Positions 11,641 through 24,970 are shown, counted from the first letter of the stretch. The stretch is 64,000 nt of DNA from Sipunculus nudus (GCA_026874595.1 CM049310.1:14544058-14608057); one strand, 5' to 3'. The notes: generated by a model not told the origin, from the letters alone. Numbers and translations are program-made.

Positions 11641-12610
11641 ACGTCCTCACTCACTCGAAATGTGACCGGAAGTCTAGTGAGAGAAGAAAGTTTTGGAATT
11701 TTAAAAAAATATGTTATTACTTGTTAACATGTGTAACAGATATCCACTGAAAGACTGATTATCTACACATTAATGATATTCATTATTTACACACTGAATA
11801 ACACCAAAATGTCATGAAATTTCATAAATTAAAACGTCTACTCCCCAAGTGTCTGCTGCAATTTTCTTTGCAAATCAGTGGCTGTGTCCCCAAATGTTTA
11901 CTCACTAACTCGGATAATGGTCTACCAGTAATAGGGAGATAATCAGCTGTTTTCAACAGTGTCTACACTACACCTTCATAAAATTCCTAGGTAAACAGTT
12001 AATAAACATATAAGCAAAATCAATTCACAAAAAAAACATATATATACGTTTGTGTATAAATTTTAAAAGAGTTTTCTTGCCAGTTAATGACTAATTAATC
12101 AACCGTTCACCGCAGAACAAAATCTGTCATATTGCTAGTTCATACTAATAAGAAAGTAACCCATTCTTTCCAGTTAATGATTAAACAAACTACTCCACAA
12201 CCTTTAACTTTGATATCATTTCGTAGTTGAATGGACTCCAAATGTTCCTGATATCAAATTATAACAATTCTTTGTCAAAGAAGGCTAAAGTGTGAATTAA
12301 ACTTTGATCTTTAACAGCAATAATGAAATAATGAATTAGTTATAGACATTTGCAGAAGTACCTATATTGAGAAAATGATGTATAGACATTTCGGAAGTAG
12401 ACATTTTGGGAAAACCCAGTGCATATTATGAGCACATAAGTTGTGCCAATAAAAATGGCCACGAACTCACTCTTAAAATTAAAACATAATTATTCACACT
12501 GCAAGTTATAATTTCGAGTCAAAGATAAAACAGAATAAAATGATAAGCTGATATGTGATATAGACTGAACTGTTGTGTCATGTTTCATAAGCGAACTTAA
12601 ATAAATGGTG

Positions 12611-12612
<2 letters not shown>
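11641..12612. other. AT-rich non-coding stretch
   Basis: May contain the decayed 5' UTR of the LINE at its low end. Nothing else recognised. Confidence 0.4.

Positions 12613-12672
<60 letters not shown>
12613..12672. repeat. (AT)n microsatellite
   Basis: About 60 bp of uninterrupted AT dinucleotides. Confidence 0.95.
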
Positions 12673-12674
<2 letters not shown>

Positions 12675-15600
12675 CAGGATTTCATGTTGATAATTGTATC
12701 CGCATAATAAGTGGTGAAATATCATAGAGTTTTCATTTCATCCTTTTGGAGCTTGCACAAATGATACATACATGCACCTAAATGCTGAAACATTAGAGAT
12801 ACAAATCTTTTTTCTTTTTGTGTGCGTTTATGAGTGACTCTCGATGAAATATGTAATTAAATGGCAATATCTGAAATGAATTGTCTAGAGACCCGATTTT
12901 AGTTTTATTACACAGCAACCTGCACGTATTCATATGAGACCCAGGTCTACAAGAGTTTATAATAGTCAGACAGACGAATCTAATGAAATATTGCCGACAA
13001 GTAGGAAAATTAGTTATAAACTTGCTTTGAAGAAATGATAATACACCATTGTAAGCAAGAATAAAATTTGTAATGAGGAAGAAGAAAAACTATGGGGACC
13101 TAGTCTTCATGAAAGCATTCATTGTGCTCTGTAATACAATCATTTTTGCTATTTACAGATTAGTTTTAACTAAAATGTTTGATTCCATATTCTTGGTGAA
13201 TACTTTGAAGTGATGTTCATTCATAATTTCGTTCTGATATTTTACTAAACATGTTTCAGTTATGAAATAATATTTAATTTAGCTCGAGGAGTATAATGAA
13301 AAGTGCATGGTGTATCGAAATACAAAGTCCATATCCTGTTTCCTATAGACGTGCTTTAATTTTTTAACCTCAGATACAATATCTAGAAAGGGGTCTCTCT
13401 AAACTGCTAAATGCTGCAACGGCGTCGTTAGTATACTCGCTTGGGACAAAAACCTAGGGGAAAGCGTCTGATGTATACAAAAACAAGGAAGACCGCCGCG
13501 CGTTATTATATATTATAAAGCTATGTTTTAACATTAATGTGATAACCACTTAAAGCTTCACACTGAAGATTGACATTGGCACTGTGCATCGCGTGAAGGG
13601 ATACATCATATTTAAGTGATATGCCTGAAATCTAAACTTTAATATATTGGCATTGTACCTGAATCTGTCCATTGAGTATACCATTAAAGTATGAATAATC
13701 AGTATTTTTATGGTAATTAAATTCTTGAAAACCTGAGTCTTAGACGAGTGTATAGCCGGAGATATAGAAACTAGCTTTTTTTACCAAGGGTAACCCGTTA
13801 TTGACCAACATAATGTATCGAAAGTCAGCTTATAGCTTGGTTTGTGCTGGCCGAAAACTACGTTTGACAATATACTTTTTCTACAAGATATGGTTCGTTA
13901 CGATTAAAACTAGCTCTGCGGGTGTCTCTTCATATGTTGTAATGATGTTATACGGCATTGAAATTTGAAAGTTATCAGGCAAGCAAAATGACAACTGAGA
14001 GCAATTTAATATCCCGTACGTTTTCATTATACTTGCAAACCAATTGTTAACTTTGATTAATCATGGCTGAATCCCTCAATTATATTTTCCTATAAACACG
14101 GCAACAAATGATATTCCCTTTTTATTCTGTCCGTAGTTTTTCCAAAGACGTATTATATGTTTAATGTAAATGAAATGCAATTGTATCTAATGTTTATGTG
14201 GCATATCTTAGGTGAAACAAATCTGAATGAAGAGTCCCAAATACTAGCAGCATATCTTGATCAATAAAAATGTGTCGTGACATTTCAATCTGATGAAAAA
14301 CAAGGCCTATAATGTCGATGGTAATGACTTTCAGAAATGAAACTAAAAACATAACTAAATCCTCACTCAATACCATCGGCCCACCGGAAACCTCCAAAGT
14401 CTCCAAGGTGCAGGCGGTGCATAATATACCGTGAGGAGTTATTCAAAGGTTATTTTCAGTAACGAAAAATGCTCCATATTTTATATAACCTCCATGCTAC
14501 AAAACAACCTGTATAGTATTATAAAAAGCATTGCATACTTACGAGGATAATTAATTTGATAGAGGTCGCTGACTTGTGATGTAAATGGCTTTTCCGGAAA
14601 TTGCAGGCACCCGGGCGCTACCGTCGGTTCTCTAAAACAAATCTCTATACTTCTTCTAGCTACACTACACAATATGCGCTTCCCAAACCATCATTTCACA
14701 AGGATAATAAACATACTTATCTATATAAAAAATGCACCGCTACATCACAAGAACAAAGTAAATACAACACTCTGCCACATATTTTAGTTAATCTCTGCCA
14801 TGTGGTCAGTTCTTATTTGAACTCAAAGTAATCACGAGATATAAATTTGTCAAAACGATTTTTAAAACTAATTGAAACGTCACAAAGCGATGAGACAAAT
14901 AACTTACTTGGTTAGGTTGTCTCAGTGTAACCATTTCCTCTTTTCTTATAATTTTTGACTGTGCTATCCTGAGGGATAATTTGAAAAAGGTATAAATAAT
15001 TCTCCCATTTCAGTTTTATGTCATATGGACTAATTTATTGTGAAACACTCTGTAATTCTGATATATTTGCCAGCCCTGACCAGTATGCAGACAGCTGTAA
15101 ATGATTCCATAGCAGTCTCTGAGGATATAGTCTACATGCCTACATGTACACCTCCGCCAGGGGCCTAATCAGACTTGTCATGGTTCAGCAACATAGCTCA
15201 TGAGTATACTAACGAACAAATAATGCCAGTGAATGAACGTGGCCATCTATTTCATATAATTCTCCCTATCTGAAAATGACATCGAATCTTTTGAATAATC
15301 TTTTTTAAATAATTCCAAAATATAATAATGTTTGTTTCTTTGGCGTTACCCTATACAATCCTTAGTGGGGCATAATAACCTATAAAGCATGTTGAAATAA
15401 AGCAAAAATAGCGTCTTCTCTTTGAAATAAATTGGTACTTGCCAAAATAACAAACAAAAACCGTAGGGTAACTCCTGTACACGAGTGTTAAAAACAATAT
15501 TCTCCTGAAACGGTCGGCCAACTCCTATCCACGAGTGTTAAAAACAATGGACCGGGCGCGATCACAGGCGTCAACATTAACACAGCGGGGTGGGACTTCG

Positions 15601-16451
15601 TGTATCACCTGGGCCACAGCACTGTCAATCAGGAGATGCTCTGACTGACTTGGTCCCAAAAATGTAATACATGTTCCCGCTGGCTGTTGCGGTTACTCAT
15701 TCCTGGAAACCGATACACGACCTGTGCTATCCGTGTCCATTCCGCTGAGGCTCCTGGATCTGTCGTACAAATCTGTTGCGACAGGTTCAACAATGAATTC
15801 ATATTCGGCCAATGGGCAGTAATTTCCATCCAGCAGAGATATATCAGAGGACATGAGAGTCCATGTATGAACTAGTTTGGACTACTCTTTTTTTATTGAT
15901 CTGTAATGCGTGGATTGTGTTTACTAACACACAAATCCATAACAAGGTGTTAAACAGCTTAGCTCAATGGAAGGTTCAGAGACCGTGTGCTGGGATAGTT
16001 TTGCCTGTAAACGTTGGTATAAGCGAACGTGAACTAATAGTGTGAAAGAATAAGCATACTTTTGTCCCCTGATCATGTCCCCTTGGGAATTAATAAAATT
16101 TTAGCACTTAGCGGAGGTATGAGGGGTGTCTTAAAATATGATATATATGGTAGAGCAAATAAAACCTAGAATCAAGTTTTATACTGTGCTTAGATTAAAT
16201 CTATATGGATATATGCAGTTTAGCAATTTCACCTTGTACTCTTTAAGGCTGACGGTTATATTTATCCAGACGTATGCATCGTTAAGCCTCGGTCACAACC
16301 CGCTGCGGTGACCGAACACCGAAGAGTACCGCACGAATTTTTTTGGACCGCAGGAATACTAGGCGAAGGTATCAAGGGACCATTTATACTGACATTGTTT
16401 TAACTCTGCATCTTCCCTTGCTATACCCTGCTACTGAATTCCGTTCTCATC

Positions 16452-16456
<5 letters not shown>
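12673..16456. other. Long non-coding stretch
   Basis: No recognised gene. Contains a two-copy ~50-bp tandem repeat (about 15,455-15,548, phrase ACGAGTGTTAAAAACAAT twice). Around 15,629-15,875 several overlapping frames on both strands are open (53-66 codons), none recognised. Confidence 0.45.
15455..15548. repeat. Two-copy 50-bp tandem repeat
   Basis: ACTCCTGTACACGAGTGTTA at 15,471 and ACTCCTATCCACGAGTGTTA at 15,521, each followed by AAAACAAT. The period is 50 bp. Confidence 0.7.

Positions 16457-16508
<52 letters not shown>
16457..16508. repeat. (AT)n microsatellite, left of TRIM-like element
   Basis: AT repeat ending in TTATAT directly before the TGTTACG terminus of the inserted element. 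The same kind of tract resumes at 16,917. Confidence 0.9.
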
Positions 16509-16912
16509 TGTTACGAAGACAAATTGTTGAGGGGAAAATCCTGGGCCGATCCGAGGTCGATGGCGCACAGGTCGGGCGTACCAACCGCTTCGCTAGAAAA
16601 GCAAGCTTCACTAGCGAGACAGTTCGGTCCGCTTTTATGTCACCCCTAACACATCCCCTCTTAAGAGCGTTCTGCTATCAGAACAAGACTTATTATCCCA
16701 GGAGTCACACTTTGGTGAGCTTATTCCCTGGGCCACAAAGTTAACCGTCACGTTAGACGAGCCCTCATTTTGTTACGAGGACAAATAAATGAGGGGAAAA
16801 TCCTGGGCCAATCCGTTTCGAACCCATGTCGGTGGCGCACAAGTCCGGCGTACCATCCGCTTCGCTAGCAAAGCAAGCTTCACTAGTTCGGTCCGCTTTT
16901 ATGTCACCCCGT

Positions 16913-16916
<4 letters not shown>
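16509..16916 (-). mobile_element. TRIM-like miniature LTR element with tRNA-like boxes in its terminal repeats
   Basis: Two direct repeats, 16,509-16,651 and 16,771-16,916 (143 and 146 bp), flank about 119 bp of non-coding DNA. The first begins TGTTACG and ends CTAACA. The second begins TGTTACG and ends CGTAACA, the TG...CA inverted termini typical of LTRs. On the minus strand the internal part ends in a purine run AAGAGGGGA just before the downstream repeat, like a polypurine tract. No convincing primer-binding site was found. Also on the minus strand, the 16,771 repeat holds CTAGCGAAGCGGATGG (A-box-like) and, about 35 bp later, GGGTTCGAAAC (B-box-like). The 16,509 repeat lacks about 10 bp at the B-box. 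The element sits in a (TA)n tract, so any target duplication is ambiguous. Confidence 0.6.

Positions 16917-16971
<55 letters not shown>
16917..16971. repeat. (AT)n microsatellite, right of TRIM-like element
   Basis: About 54 bp of AT. Together with 16,457-16,508 it appears to be one tract split by the insertion. Confidence 0.9.
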
Positions 16972-16978
<7 letters not shown>

Positions 16979-18618
16979 CAAAATAACTACAGAATATTAC
17001 ACGGTTTGGCAAGAAATATACTTCAATAAACATGTTAATGCAACATGATATCATTCGATTGTACATAATAGTGTGAGCGTCGCGTTTGATTGACCCCAGT
17101 GTTCGCTACGTTCTGGCAATTTGCTGGATGAAATGAGATCTGCCTGTCCTAATGAACTCAGATATCTCACATCTATTTTTGGGAGGAACCTAAAAAGTAA
17201 CAATGCATGGAGAATCTCTTCACGAAGATTCTACATGATGTACGTGCCGAGTGACCCATGCAGGCAGATGTTGATGCTATACAAACCGTAAGACATATGA
17301 AATGTCTTACGGATTCGCCAACCGCAATGTTCTCGGGTATATTTTTGCAAATGAGGACCGTGTCCTCGATAAAATTGTCAATCTGTGCCTCAGTTTTTTT
17401 TAAATAATTATAAAATGTATCGAAAAAAATGAATAAAGCTTTGTTGATTAAATACCCCATTTCGAGAACCGAAGTGAAGTTTTGTATATTTCATAGTAAC
17501 CTTCATAATTCCAGGTGTTTTGTTAGGTAAATGTTAAAAATCTCCCACTCGCAGCATATTTTTGGTCCCTAGACAAAAAACAAAATTGTCTGTAAAATAT
17601 TTATTTCTTTTGTGGGCTGATCGACAAAAGACTAATAACTTTCGATGTCTGACGCATCCATTTTTGATCTGACCTCTCGATTTTTAAAGGTAAAAATATA
17701 TAAATAAGGTTTCACATAAGATGCCTGGGTCTTCAGTGCTTAAATCCTAGGGAATGGTTTGGGAGTCCCCCCCCCCCCCCCTTCCATAAAGGAACAATTT
17801 TCTTGCATGCAGTATTTTTCGAATGTGTAAATCTAAACCCTTTCCCTTTTATTGTATTAGGTCCTCGGGGTCAAGGGTCTAAATCCAAATCAAAACGCTA
17901 TGCCCTTACTATCTGAATTCAATTTCACGGTTGGGTACTTCCTGGCAGCGGAATGGGGAACATGAACCTACATGAACAATGAATAATTATATTTTATAAT
18001 TACGGTTCATCAGCATCTTCATCATTGCACCTTAATTAAGGTGACTTGTATGTTATGGATCTCTACTGTAAAACTGTGAGATATGTAAATGTACAAAACA
18101 TGTACATTACAAATGTAACCGGTTAGTGGTAAGCAGTATCACTGATATTTCCATGTGAATAATATACAGCCAAAATTTGTAAATAATTTATTTGGAATGT
18201 AGACAAAAAAAGGAGCTCTGTAGCCATAGTTTTATTTATCATATCATTTTTTTATTCAATGCAAGTTATTTTTGTACATTGTATATAAGCCAGGCAGCGG
18301 TGTAACAAAAACTAAAATGAGGTAAGGACATAAATGAGGGCTACTTAAAATGCTGCTCGCGATATGTCTGCCCCTCATCCGGTTTAGGGAAACACTTAAC
18401 TGTCGACCATTTCATTAAAACGTAGGCCATATGGGAACCGAGCACATCGTGGTAATCCACTTGCTCCATCAATAGTCTCCTTCCGACTCCTTGTCTGCTG
18501 AGGCAGGCCTTGTTCTGACAAACAGTTCAGTGAATTACGGGTCGGAAGACAATTGACCGCTACCAAATATCAGTCATTAGTCGTAAACAGGCAATTTGAT
18601 AACACCAAAGGAACTTAT
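16972..18618. other. Non-coding stretch
   Basis: A C15 run lies at 17,767-17,781. No gene or repeat family recognised. Confidence 0.45.
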
Positions 18619-19494
18619 GCTTGCGTGTTTTAGTGACTCGCCTGAGACCCTGGTTGCGTGTGTGTGTGCCTCGCCTTAAACCATGCTGGCGTGTTCGTAT
18701 GACTTGCCTGAGACCCTTCTGAAGTGTTTGTGTGACTCGCCTCAGACCCTACTGTAGTGTTTTTGTGACTCGCCTAAGACCCTACTGGCCTGTTTGTGTG
18801 ACTCGCCTGAAACCCTGGTGGAGTGTTTGTGTGACTCGCCTGAGACCCTGCTGGTATGTTTGTGTGACTCGCGTGAGACCCTACTGTAGTGTTTGTGTGA
18901 CTCGCCTGAGACCCTACTGTAGTGTTTGTGTGACTCGCCTGAGACCCTACTGTAGTGTTTGTGTGAATCGCCTAAGAACCTACTGTAGTGTTTGTGTGAC
19001 TCGCCTCAGACCCTACTGTAGTGTTTTTGTGACTCGCCTAAGACCCTACTGGCGTGTTTGTGTGACTCGTTTGAAACCCTGGTGGAGTGTTTGTGTGACT
19101 CGCCTGAGACCCTGCTGGTATGTTTGTGTGACTCGCCTGAGACCCTACTGTAGTGTTTGTGTGAATCGCCAAAGACCCTTCTGGCGTATTTGTGTGACCT
19201 TGCTGGAGTGTTTGTCTGACTCCTCACTTGCTGAAGTGATTGTGAGACTCGCCTCAGACCATGCTGGCGTGTTCGTGCGACTCGCCTGAGACCCTTCTGA
19301 AGTGTTTGTGTGACTTGCCTCAGACCCTACTGAAGTGTTTGTGTCTCTCGCCTGATACCCTGCTGGCGTTTTTGTTTGACTCGCCGAAAACTCTGCTGGC
19401 ATGTTTGTGTGACCCGCCTAAGACCCTGCTGTAGTGTTTTTGTGACTCGCCTGAGACCCTTCTAGCGTGTTCGTGTGACTCACCTCAGATTCTG
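18619..19494. repeat. 33-bp minisatellite with 264-bp higher-order period
   Basis: About 26 tandem units of the form GTGTTTGTGTGACTCGCCTG followed by AGACCCTACTGTA. Unit variants recur in the same order 264 bp (8 units) apart: the block starting CTCAGACCCTACTGTA at 18,741 reappears at 19,005. Because 33 is a multiple of 3, long open frames exist on both strands (for instance 18,732-19,289 on plus, repeating CVTRLRPYCSV). No start context, splice signal or domain supports translation. Confidence 0.95.
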
Positions 19495-20660
19495 TCATAT
19501 TTTTTTGTCTTAAATTAGGTTATTTTTTCTTTTGTTTTATTCACCTGTGTGTTGGTTTATTTACCGTAAACAAAAAACTGCGAGAAATTACCAACTACCA
19601 TACAATCTGCCGCACAACTATTAGCCTGCATATGGTAAGCCGTGAATACACGACTCAGTAGATATTTAAATTAGCTTGTCATTTTACTACTGGGTCACCA
19701 GTAAGAAATTAATTAACACTAAATAACACACATGAATGTACAAGCCTAAGTGGATCTCCGATCTATATAGTAACGGCCGTTATTTTTGCGCTTTGCACAA
19801 CTTTGATGTCGTTCCCCAACTCGTTGGAGTGTAGGAGACAAGCTTGTATAAGCGCTCAGCAAATCAACAAACATGCAGAAATATTAAACAGTAAAATGTG
19901 TTATCGATCTTTTTTCGCCCATGGTAGGTGCTGCTAGAAAGTATACGAACATGTGTATCGGTTTGTATGAGTTATTTTAACTGACAGTGTATTTTTAGGC
20001 TTTGCGGCGTTGTCACAAATGACGAAAACATTTGTTTCTTCATCGACATTTACAGTGAGGTTCTTGACACAGGAAGGCACGCCACTCTGACATATCAATG
20101 GACTCTCTTATGACGGTAATCTTGTGACGTGATCATTGATGGAAATAATTACGTATCCAAACGTATGTATATCACACTGTCTGCATGTTCGAAAATATAA
20201 CATAAACAGAAAATAATGTAAGCAATACAATTCTTTGTGTTTCAGGAAAAAGAGCAGCCCAGTATTCACCATGACGAGACAACCGTTCTATGCCACATAA
20301 TGTCACATCAGGCAACATTGTTCACTTCATTTATTCATTGACATATGATTTATATATAAACTTGACATGTCACATTTAATTACTTAATCTATACTTATTG
20401 TTTATGTTCTGAAAACTTTACTTACAAATAATTAACTACCTTCATTCATAATGAAATTATCGCTTGTCATTATGAAACTATTTACATATTACATATTTTA
20501 TTTTGACTGACATTTTACTTCTTTCTCTAGCTGATATAAGTTTGGAGCTCTTTGAGTTTTGCTTCAACAGTTTCGATAATAATTATTATTGTCATTATTG
20601 TTATTATTATAATCTGTATTGTTATTATAACTATTATTATTTTATTATTAATATTATAAT

Positions 20661-20700
<40 letters not shown>

Positions 20701-22078
20701 AAGAATTAGAAATTAGAATAAGATTATCTGCATTATTATCGTCATTATCAATTTTCCTCATTTTGATGGTGTTGTGAAACCTTTTATATCGGACAGCTCT
20801 CTGTTACGGACACTTGTGACAGTCCCATGAAATGCAGAGTAGGGATTTGTGTGCCGAGACTCTCTAACAATCACATCTCCCTGTTAAACCTACGTCCCGT
20901 CAGTGTCCGATCGGCGGAGTTCAATGAAAATGTTTGGTGTAATTAAAATTTGACAGGAATTTATTGTGAATTGATTGTACAACATTGGATGATACTTAAC
21001 AAAGACATGATCACAATGTGGCGGACAACCATTAAAATTAACGTTATCAGCCTTCTAAAAATAAATAGCACTAAATAAAGATTTACAATGACGTCGCCAT
21101 CTGTTTACGCCATTGAATTGAAATAAATCAACAAGGAGGGCAAACGTAACTCTAAATGTCACATTAATTAAGGTCATGCAGTTAAACTCATTAATAAAGG
21201 ATCCAGATACATTTGAATGTTTGTAGACTTAATTCGTAAATTCATGTCTTTTTATAATTCCATATACAACGACAGCATTTGATAAAGCTCAGTTCATATT
21301 GTGCAGGGCCATTGGTCCAGCTAGGATGAAACTGGCGAGTATTTCTGTAACTTCCCAAAAAGATGGAAGATATAATGCACTGAAAGTGTGGCTGAAAAAA
21401 TGCCGCACCTGCTTACAGTGAAGTCAGCGTTACGTGATCATATCCGCCTTTTCTAACACTCCAAATACGGTCACCCCTACTTCTTTGGGGGAAAAACAGT
21501 ATCTGCTTCCGTTGTTCTACTTAAAGGTCTCACACATCCATTTGGGCTTTTCAATACTGCCACTTATACCTCCTGCTCAAAGGAACAGGTGAGACTAGCT
21601 CACGTGGCTGATGCGCCAAATAAGAGCTCTGTCACTAAAGCTGGGCAAACCCTTATTGATAGACCACGGGTTTCGTGCCACGTGTTCGACCCTAAAGAAA
21701 CTAAACCATTTACTATCATTTTATACATTAAGAACATGACTGACACAATAGACCTACAGAGCTTCGTTACTATCTATGGTCTAATCCGAGAAATTCAATT
21801 CAATAATGCATTATTCCGCCAGCAAATCGTACAAATGACCTTAAGATCACCACAGGCTATGAGAATGTGAATAGGAAATGATATACGGACAGAAGATTTA
21901 GAGAACACAAAGAGGGATGTACGGTAGTTTTACGTAGGTTTGTGTATGACTGACCGCCTCTTCCGCTCTAAAATGTAACAGATAACATAGGTACTCGTGG
22001 TATAATAATATATTTATTTTTCATATAAAAATGTGTATACACTATGATAAAAGAACGGGGATAAATTATACATACACG

Positions 22079-22081
<3 letters not shown>
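19495..22081. other. Non-coding stretch with ATT-rich tract
   Basis: A degenerate (ATT)n/(TTA)n tract lies at about 20,575-20,706. A 93-codon open frame at 21,589-21,870 (plus) resembles nothing I know and is treated as chance. Confidence 0.45.

Positions 22082-22132
<51 letters not shown>
22082..22132. repeat. (AT)n microsatellite
   Basis: About 51 bp of AT dinucleotides. Confidence 0.95.
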
Positions 22133-22134
<2 letters not shown>

Positions 22135-22760
22135 GAATGGTGCCACACCAATTATCTCAAGGGAGACATTGAATATTATATTCTATATTAACAGCTGTGT
22201 GCTGAACTGATGGACCCGATCGATTCTTGCTTAAATAAAATTTTGCAATATCTATACAAAGGGACAAGGAACTTTAAAAGTTAAACTGAATCGCATCTTT
22301 TACATAATGGGTACACGTCGAGAAGACTGCGATTTGGTTAACATGGTTCAGGTGGTCCGGTTTCTGTTTGCTAGGAAATGTTTCGGACGGTTTATGCAAA
22401 TTGCAACAGCTACTGGCAGGAGAGTTGTACTACGCAAGAATATCTCCATCTTACGTAAATTTGTTAATAATCCAACACAGTTAATGTGTGTCTCGTGTGG
22501 CCAAATGAAAAGACATAATAAGTCTTGCACATGTATTTCAAGATTCACTGATGTTAAATGATAATCCCAAAGACTGCTTTTCCACAGTTATAGTTACGTT
22601 TGGGTATATATTTAAACTAAGTTGCTGGGGCATCCTGAAAGAAACATTTTGTATGTTCTGACGTTCACGTAATCATACCTTACATTATTTTGTTGCCTTT
22701 GCCTCTAACAATTGCCGTCGAACCTATCTATTCGACCATCAAACGTAAGCGGATACCCCA

Positions 22761-22763
<3 letters not shown>
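22133..22763. other. Stretch with one unrecognised open frame
   Basis: An 84-codon frame at 22,307-22,561 (plus) ends with CVSCGQMKRHNKSCTC, a cysteine pattern that faintly resembles zinc knuckles. The rest is not recognised and no splice signals were identified, so no gene is called. Confidence 0.3.
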
Positions 22764-22803
<40 letters not shown>

Positions 22804-22830
22804 GTGTGTGTGTGTGTGTTTGTGTGTGTA
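22764..22830. repeat. (TA)n(TG)n compound microsatellite
   Basis: About 36 bp of TA followed by about 30 bp of TG. It ends exactly where the inverted-repeat element begins. Confidence 0.93.
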
Positions 22831-23281
22831 GTGGCGATCGTCAGGCGAATGGACTGTTGTGTACGGGACGGTATAATCCCTTTCTGTGGTCCGGTGGTTA
22901 GAATGTTGCGGATTTGTGGCGACATTTTGAGATTAGTTCATATCTGTTGTTGAGACAATTTTTCTTGTGGGTTGCTCTAATAATTTTTTCCTGAAGGCAC
23001 AGGTTATGTGTATGTGTATTTCATATTTTCGTTACATCACATCGAATCGTGGTCTTTCCGTTTTTCTTTCTGTTTCCAGATATTTTCTAAGGGTTCGGTT
23101 TTATTTTTGTATTTTTCAATGTTGAATGATTTGATGTGGTTTCTGTTTTCGCTCTTTGAAAGCCACTCCCTTGAGGCCAAAGTAGTGTTTTATTGTGTTG
23201 TCGTGTGCCACGGTGGCTTTGTACAATACAGTTGGTTATACCGTCCCGTACACAACAGTCCATTAGCCTGACGATCGCCAC
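22831..23281. mobile_element. 451-bp element with 45-bp terminal inverted repeats (MITE-like)
   Basis: The left end, GTGGCGATCGTCAGGCGAAT onward to GACGGTATA (22,831-22,875), is the reverse complement of 23,237-23,281 with one mismatch. The interior is non-coding. TGGTCCGGTGGTTAGAATG at about 22,888 looks like a tRNA A-box, so two opposed SINE heads are an alternative reading. No flanking target-site duplication was identified. The left flank is a microsatellite. Confidence 0.6.
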
Positions 23282-24970
23282 CACGAACGGCGAGAAACCT
23301 TGGGTAGCGATTCGGACCATCATGTAAGGAAACCATAACATGCTCTACAATGGTATCGAACACATTAGCTGGAATTGATATAACTACATATTTTATATTT
23401 CGTATGGTGGCTCTATGTCAGATACTTCATAGAAACTGCAAATATACTGGGCGGTGACAGTAAATCTGAATGCTCACAGAGATCACTGGTGGTAGCACAG
23501 CGGTACAATGACGGCACGTGTCAATTAACACAATAAATGAGCCTGCAATAAAAGTATATAAATTATGAATACAAGACGGAATAAAAAATGATGAAAGTAA
23601 AACCCTGTTGAACATCCATAAAAAAACCTCTTTCTTGTAGGCCAACCCACGAGCTATACCACTTGGCAATGGAGAACACAGTTTTGGTCCATGTCGAGTA
23701 TACGGTTCATCTATCATCCCGTGTTGCATCTACCATCATGCAACACGATAAGCTTTGGTGATCTGAAACCTGGCCATGTCAACGAGGACAATGATAAAAC
23801 CTACGACAGCAAGGTATTGTTCAGCTGAATCCAAAAAAAGGATAACGTTGAAAATCTTGAAGCGTGTTACCATTTTCCAAACCCTTCTGCCTAAGATTTA
23901 TTTTCAGTGTTGAGGCAAGTCAAAGAAAAACCATCTAAGACAGTCCTCAATGGATTTAGAATTATTGACAATACACTGTGCCTCTGTTGAGACGAGATGA
24001 ATGACTGGTTGAGCAGTATTCACGCACAATCCTTATTTAACCCCCTTCACTTAATACTCTTTTCTATAGCAGTCTTTGCTAGTTATTGCCACCAGGGAAG
24101 TTGGGACAAGGCCAAGAATGTTGCGACCAATGAGAGAGGAGTATTGCCGCGTACATACTTTGTCAAACCTGCGACACATAGTACTCAGTGTTCGACACAT
24201 TCTTTGTGCTGTGCCAACGCCCATTACCATGATACCCATTATACACTTCACAGACAGCAGTGTTAAGTTGAAAAAGTTCTAGAACGAATGTATTGTGACC
24301 ACTGTGGCTTGTTTAATTGTGTAGATACTACACTCCCTGGTGGAGGAATACTACAGATAGTATTATCTATTATAAATTCCATTATGCTACACCCACCATT
24401 ACCGTCTGCAACTCTCCTTCCTTCTACATAATTAATCACGTGGTTAATATCAAATGCTAGGGTCTGTATCTCCGTGTATAATGTGTAAATAGTGCAATTT
24501 CATCATTGTATGTTCCATGTCGTCACATAAAGTGTCACAGATCTTTTTCCTCACTATTTGTTTGACCATTTTGAGGTCATGGCATCCGAAAACCCTCCTC
24601 ATCTTTAGTGTGTAGTCAAAATGGGAATTCAATTTGATATTTGTCAATATCCAAACTACGTACACCCGCGAGAAATGTCTACTCGTCAAATGTATTCACT
24701 TGACCTTCCCCTGAGCCTAAATCCTGGATTCCTTCATCTTTTTCCATAAATGACTTTTTACATTTCGTTCCTGTTACATACATTCAGAAAAGTGCTCTAT
24801 CAAGTAACATGCAATTAGCTTTACTTTTGTCAGACCCTGAGCACATATTGACATCCTTAACTTTCCAAAAATCTGGATATACTACATGAATTTTCAAAGA
24901 AAAGGAGGTCCTATTTAGTTATTTTTACCCCTTCTGGTGAAATGCACTCAGCCCTCTGAAAAATATAACT
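23282..24970. other. Non-coding stretch
   Basis: No recognised gene. GGTAGCACAGCGGTACAATG at about 23,491 resembles a tRNA A-box, but no B-box follows. Remaining frames are short. Confidence 0.45.

Noticed and set aside
15693-15854. 53-residue minus-strand frame starting MSSDISLLDGNYCPLAEYEF
   Set aside because: It reads smoothly and could be an exon end, but overlapping frames on both strands are equally open, no convincing acceptor precedes it and no family is recognised.
18732-19289. 185-codon open frame repeating CVTRLRPYCSV as a protein gene
   Set aside because: It is the in-frame reading of a 33-bp minisatellite. The opposite strand is also open over long parts, and no start context, splice site or domain supports it.
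22307-22561. 84-codon frame with CVSCGQMKRHNKSC zinc-knuckle-like end
   Set aside because: Only a few cysteines support it. The rest shows no resemblance to a transposase or other family, and the opposite strand is also open.
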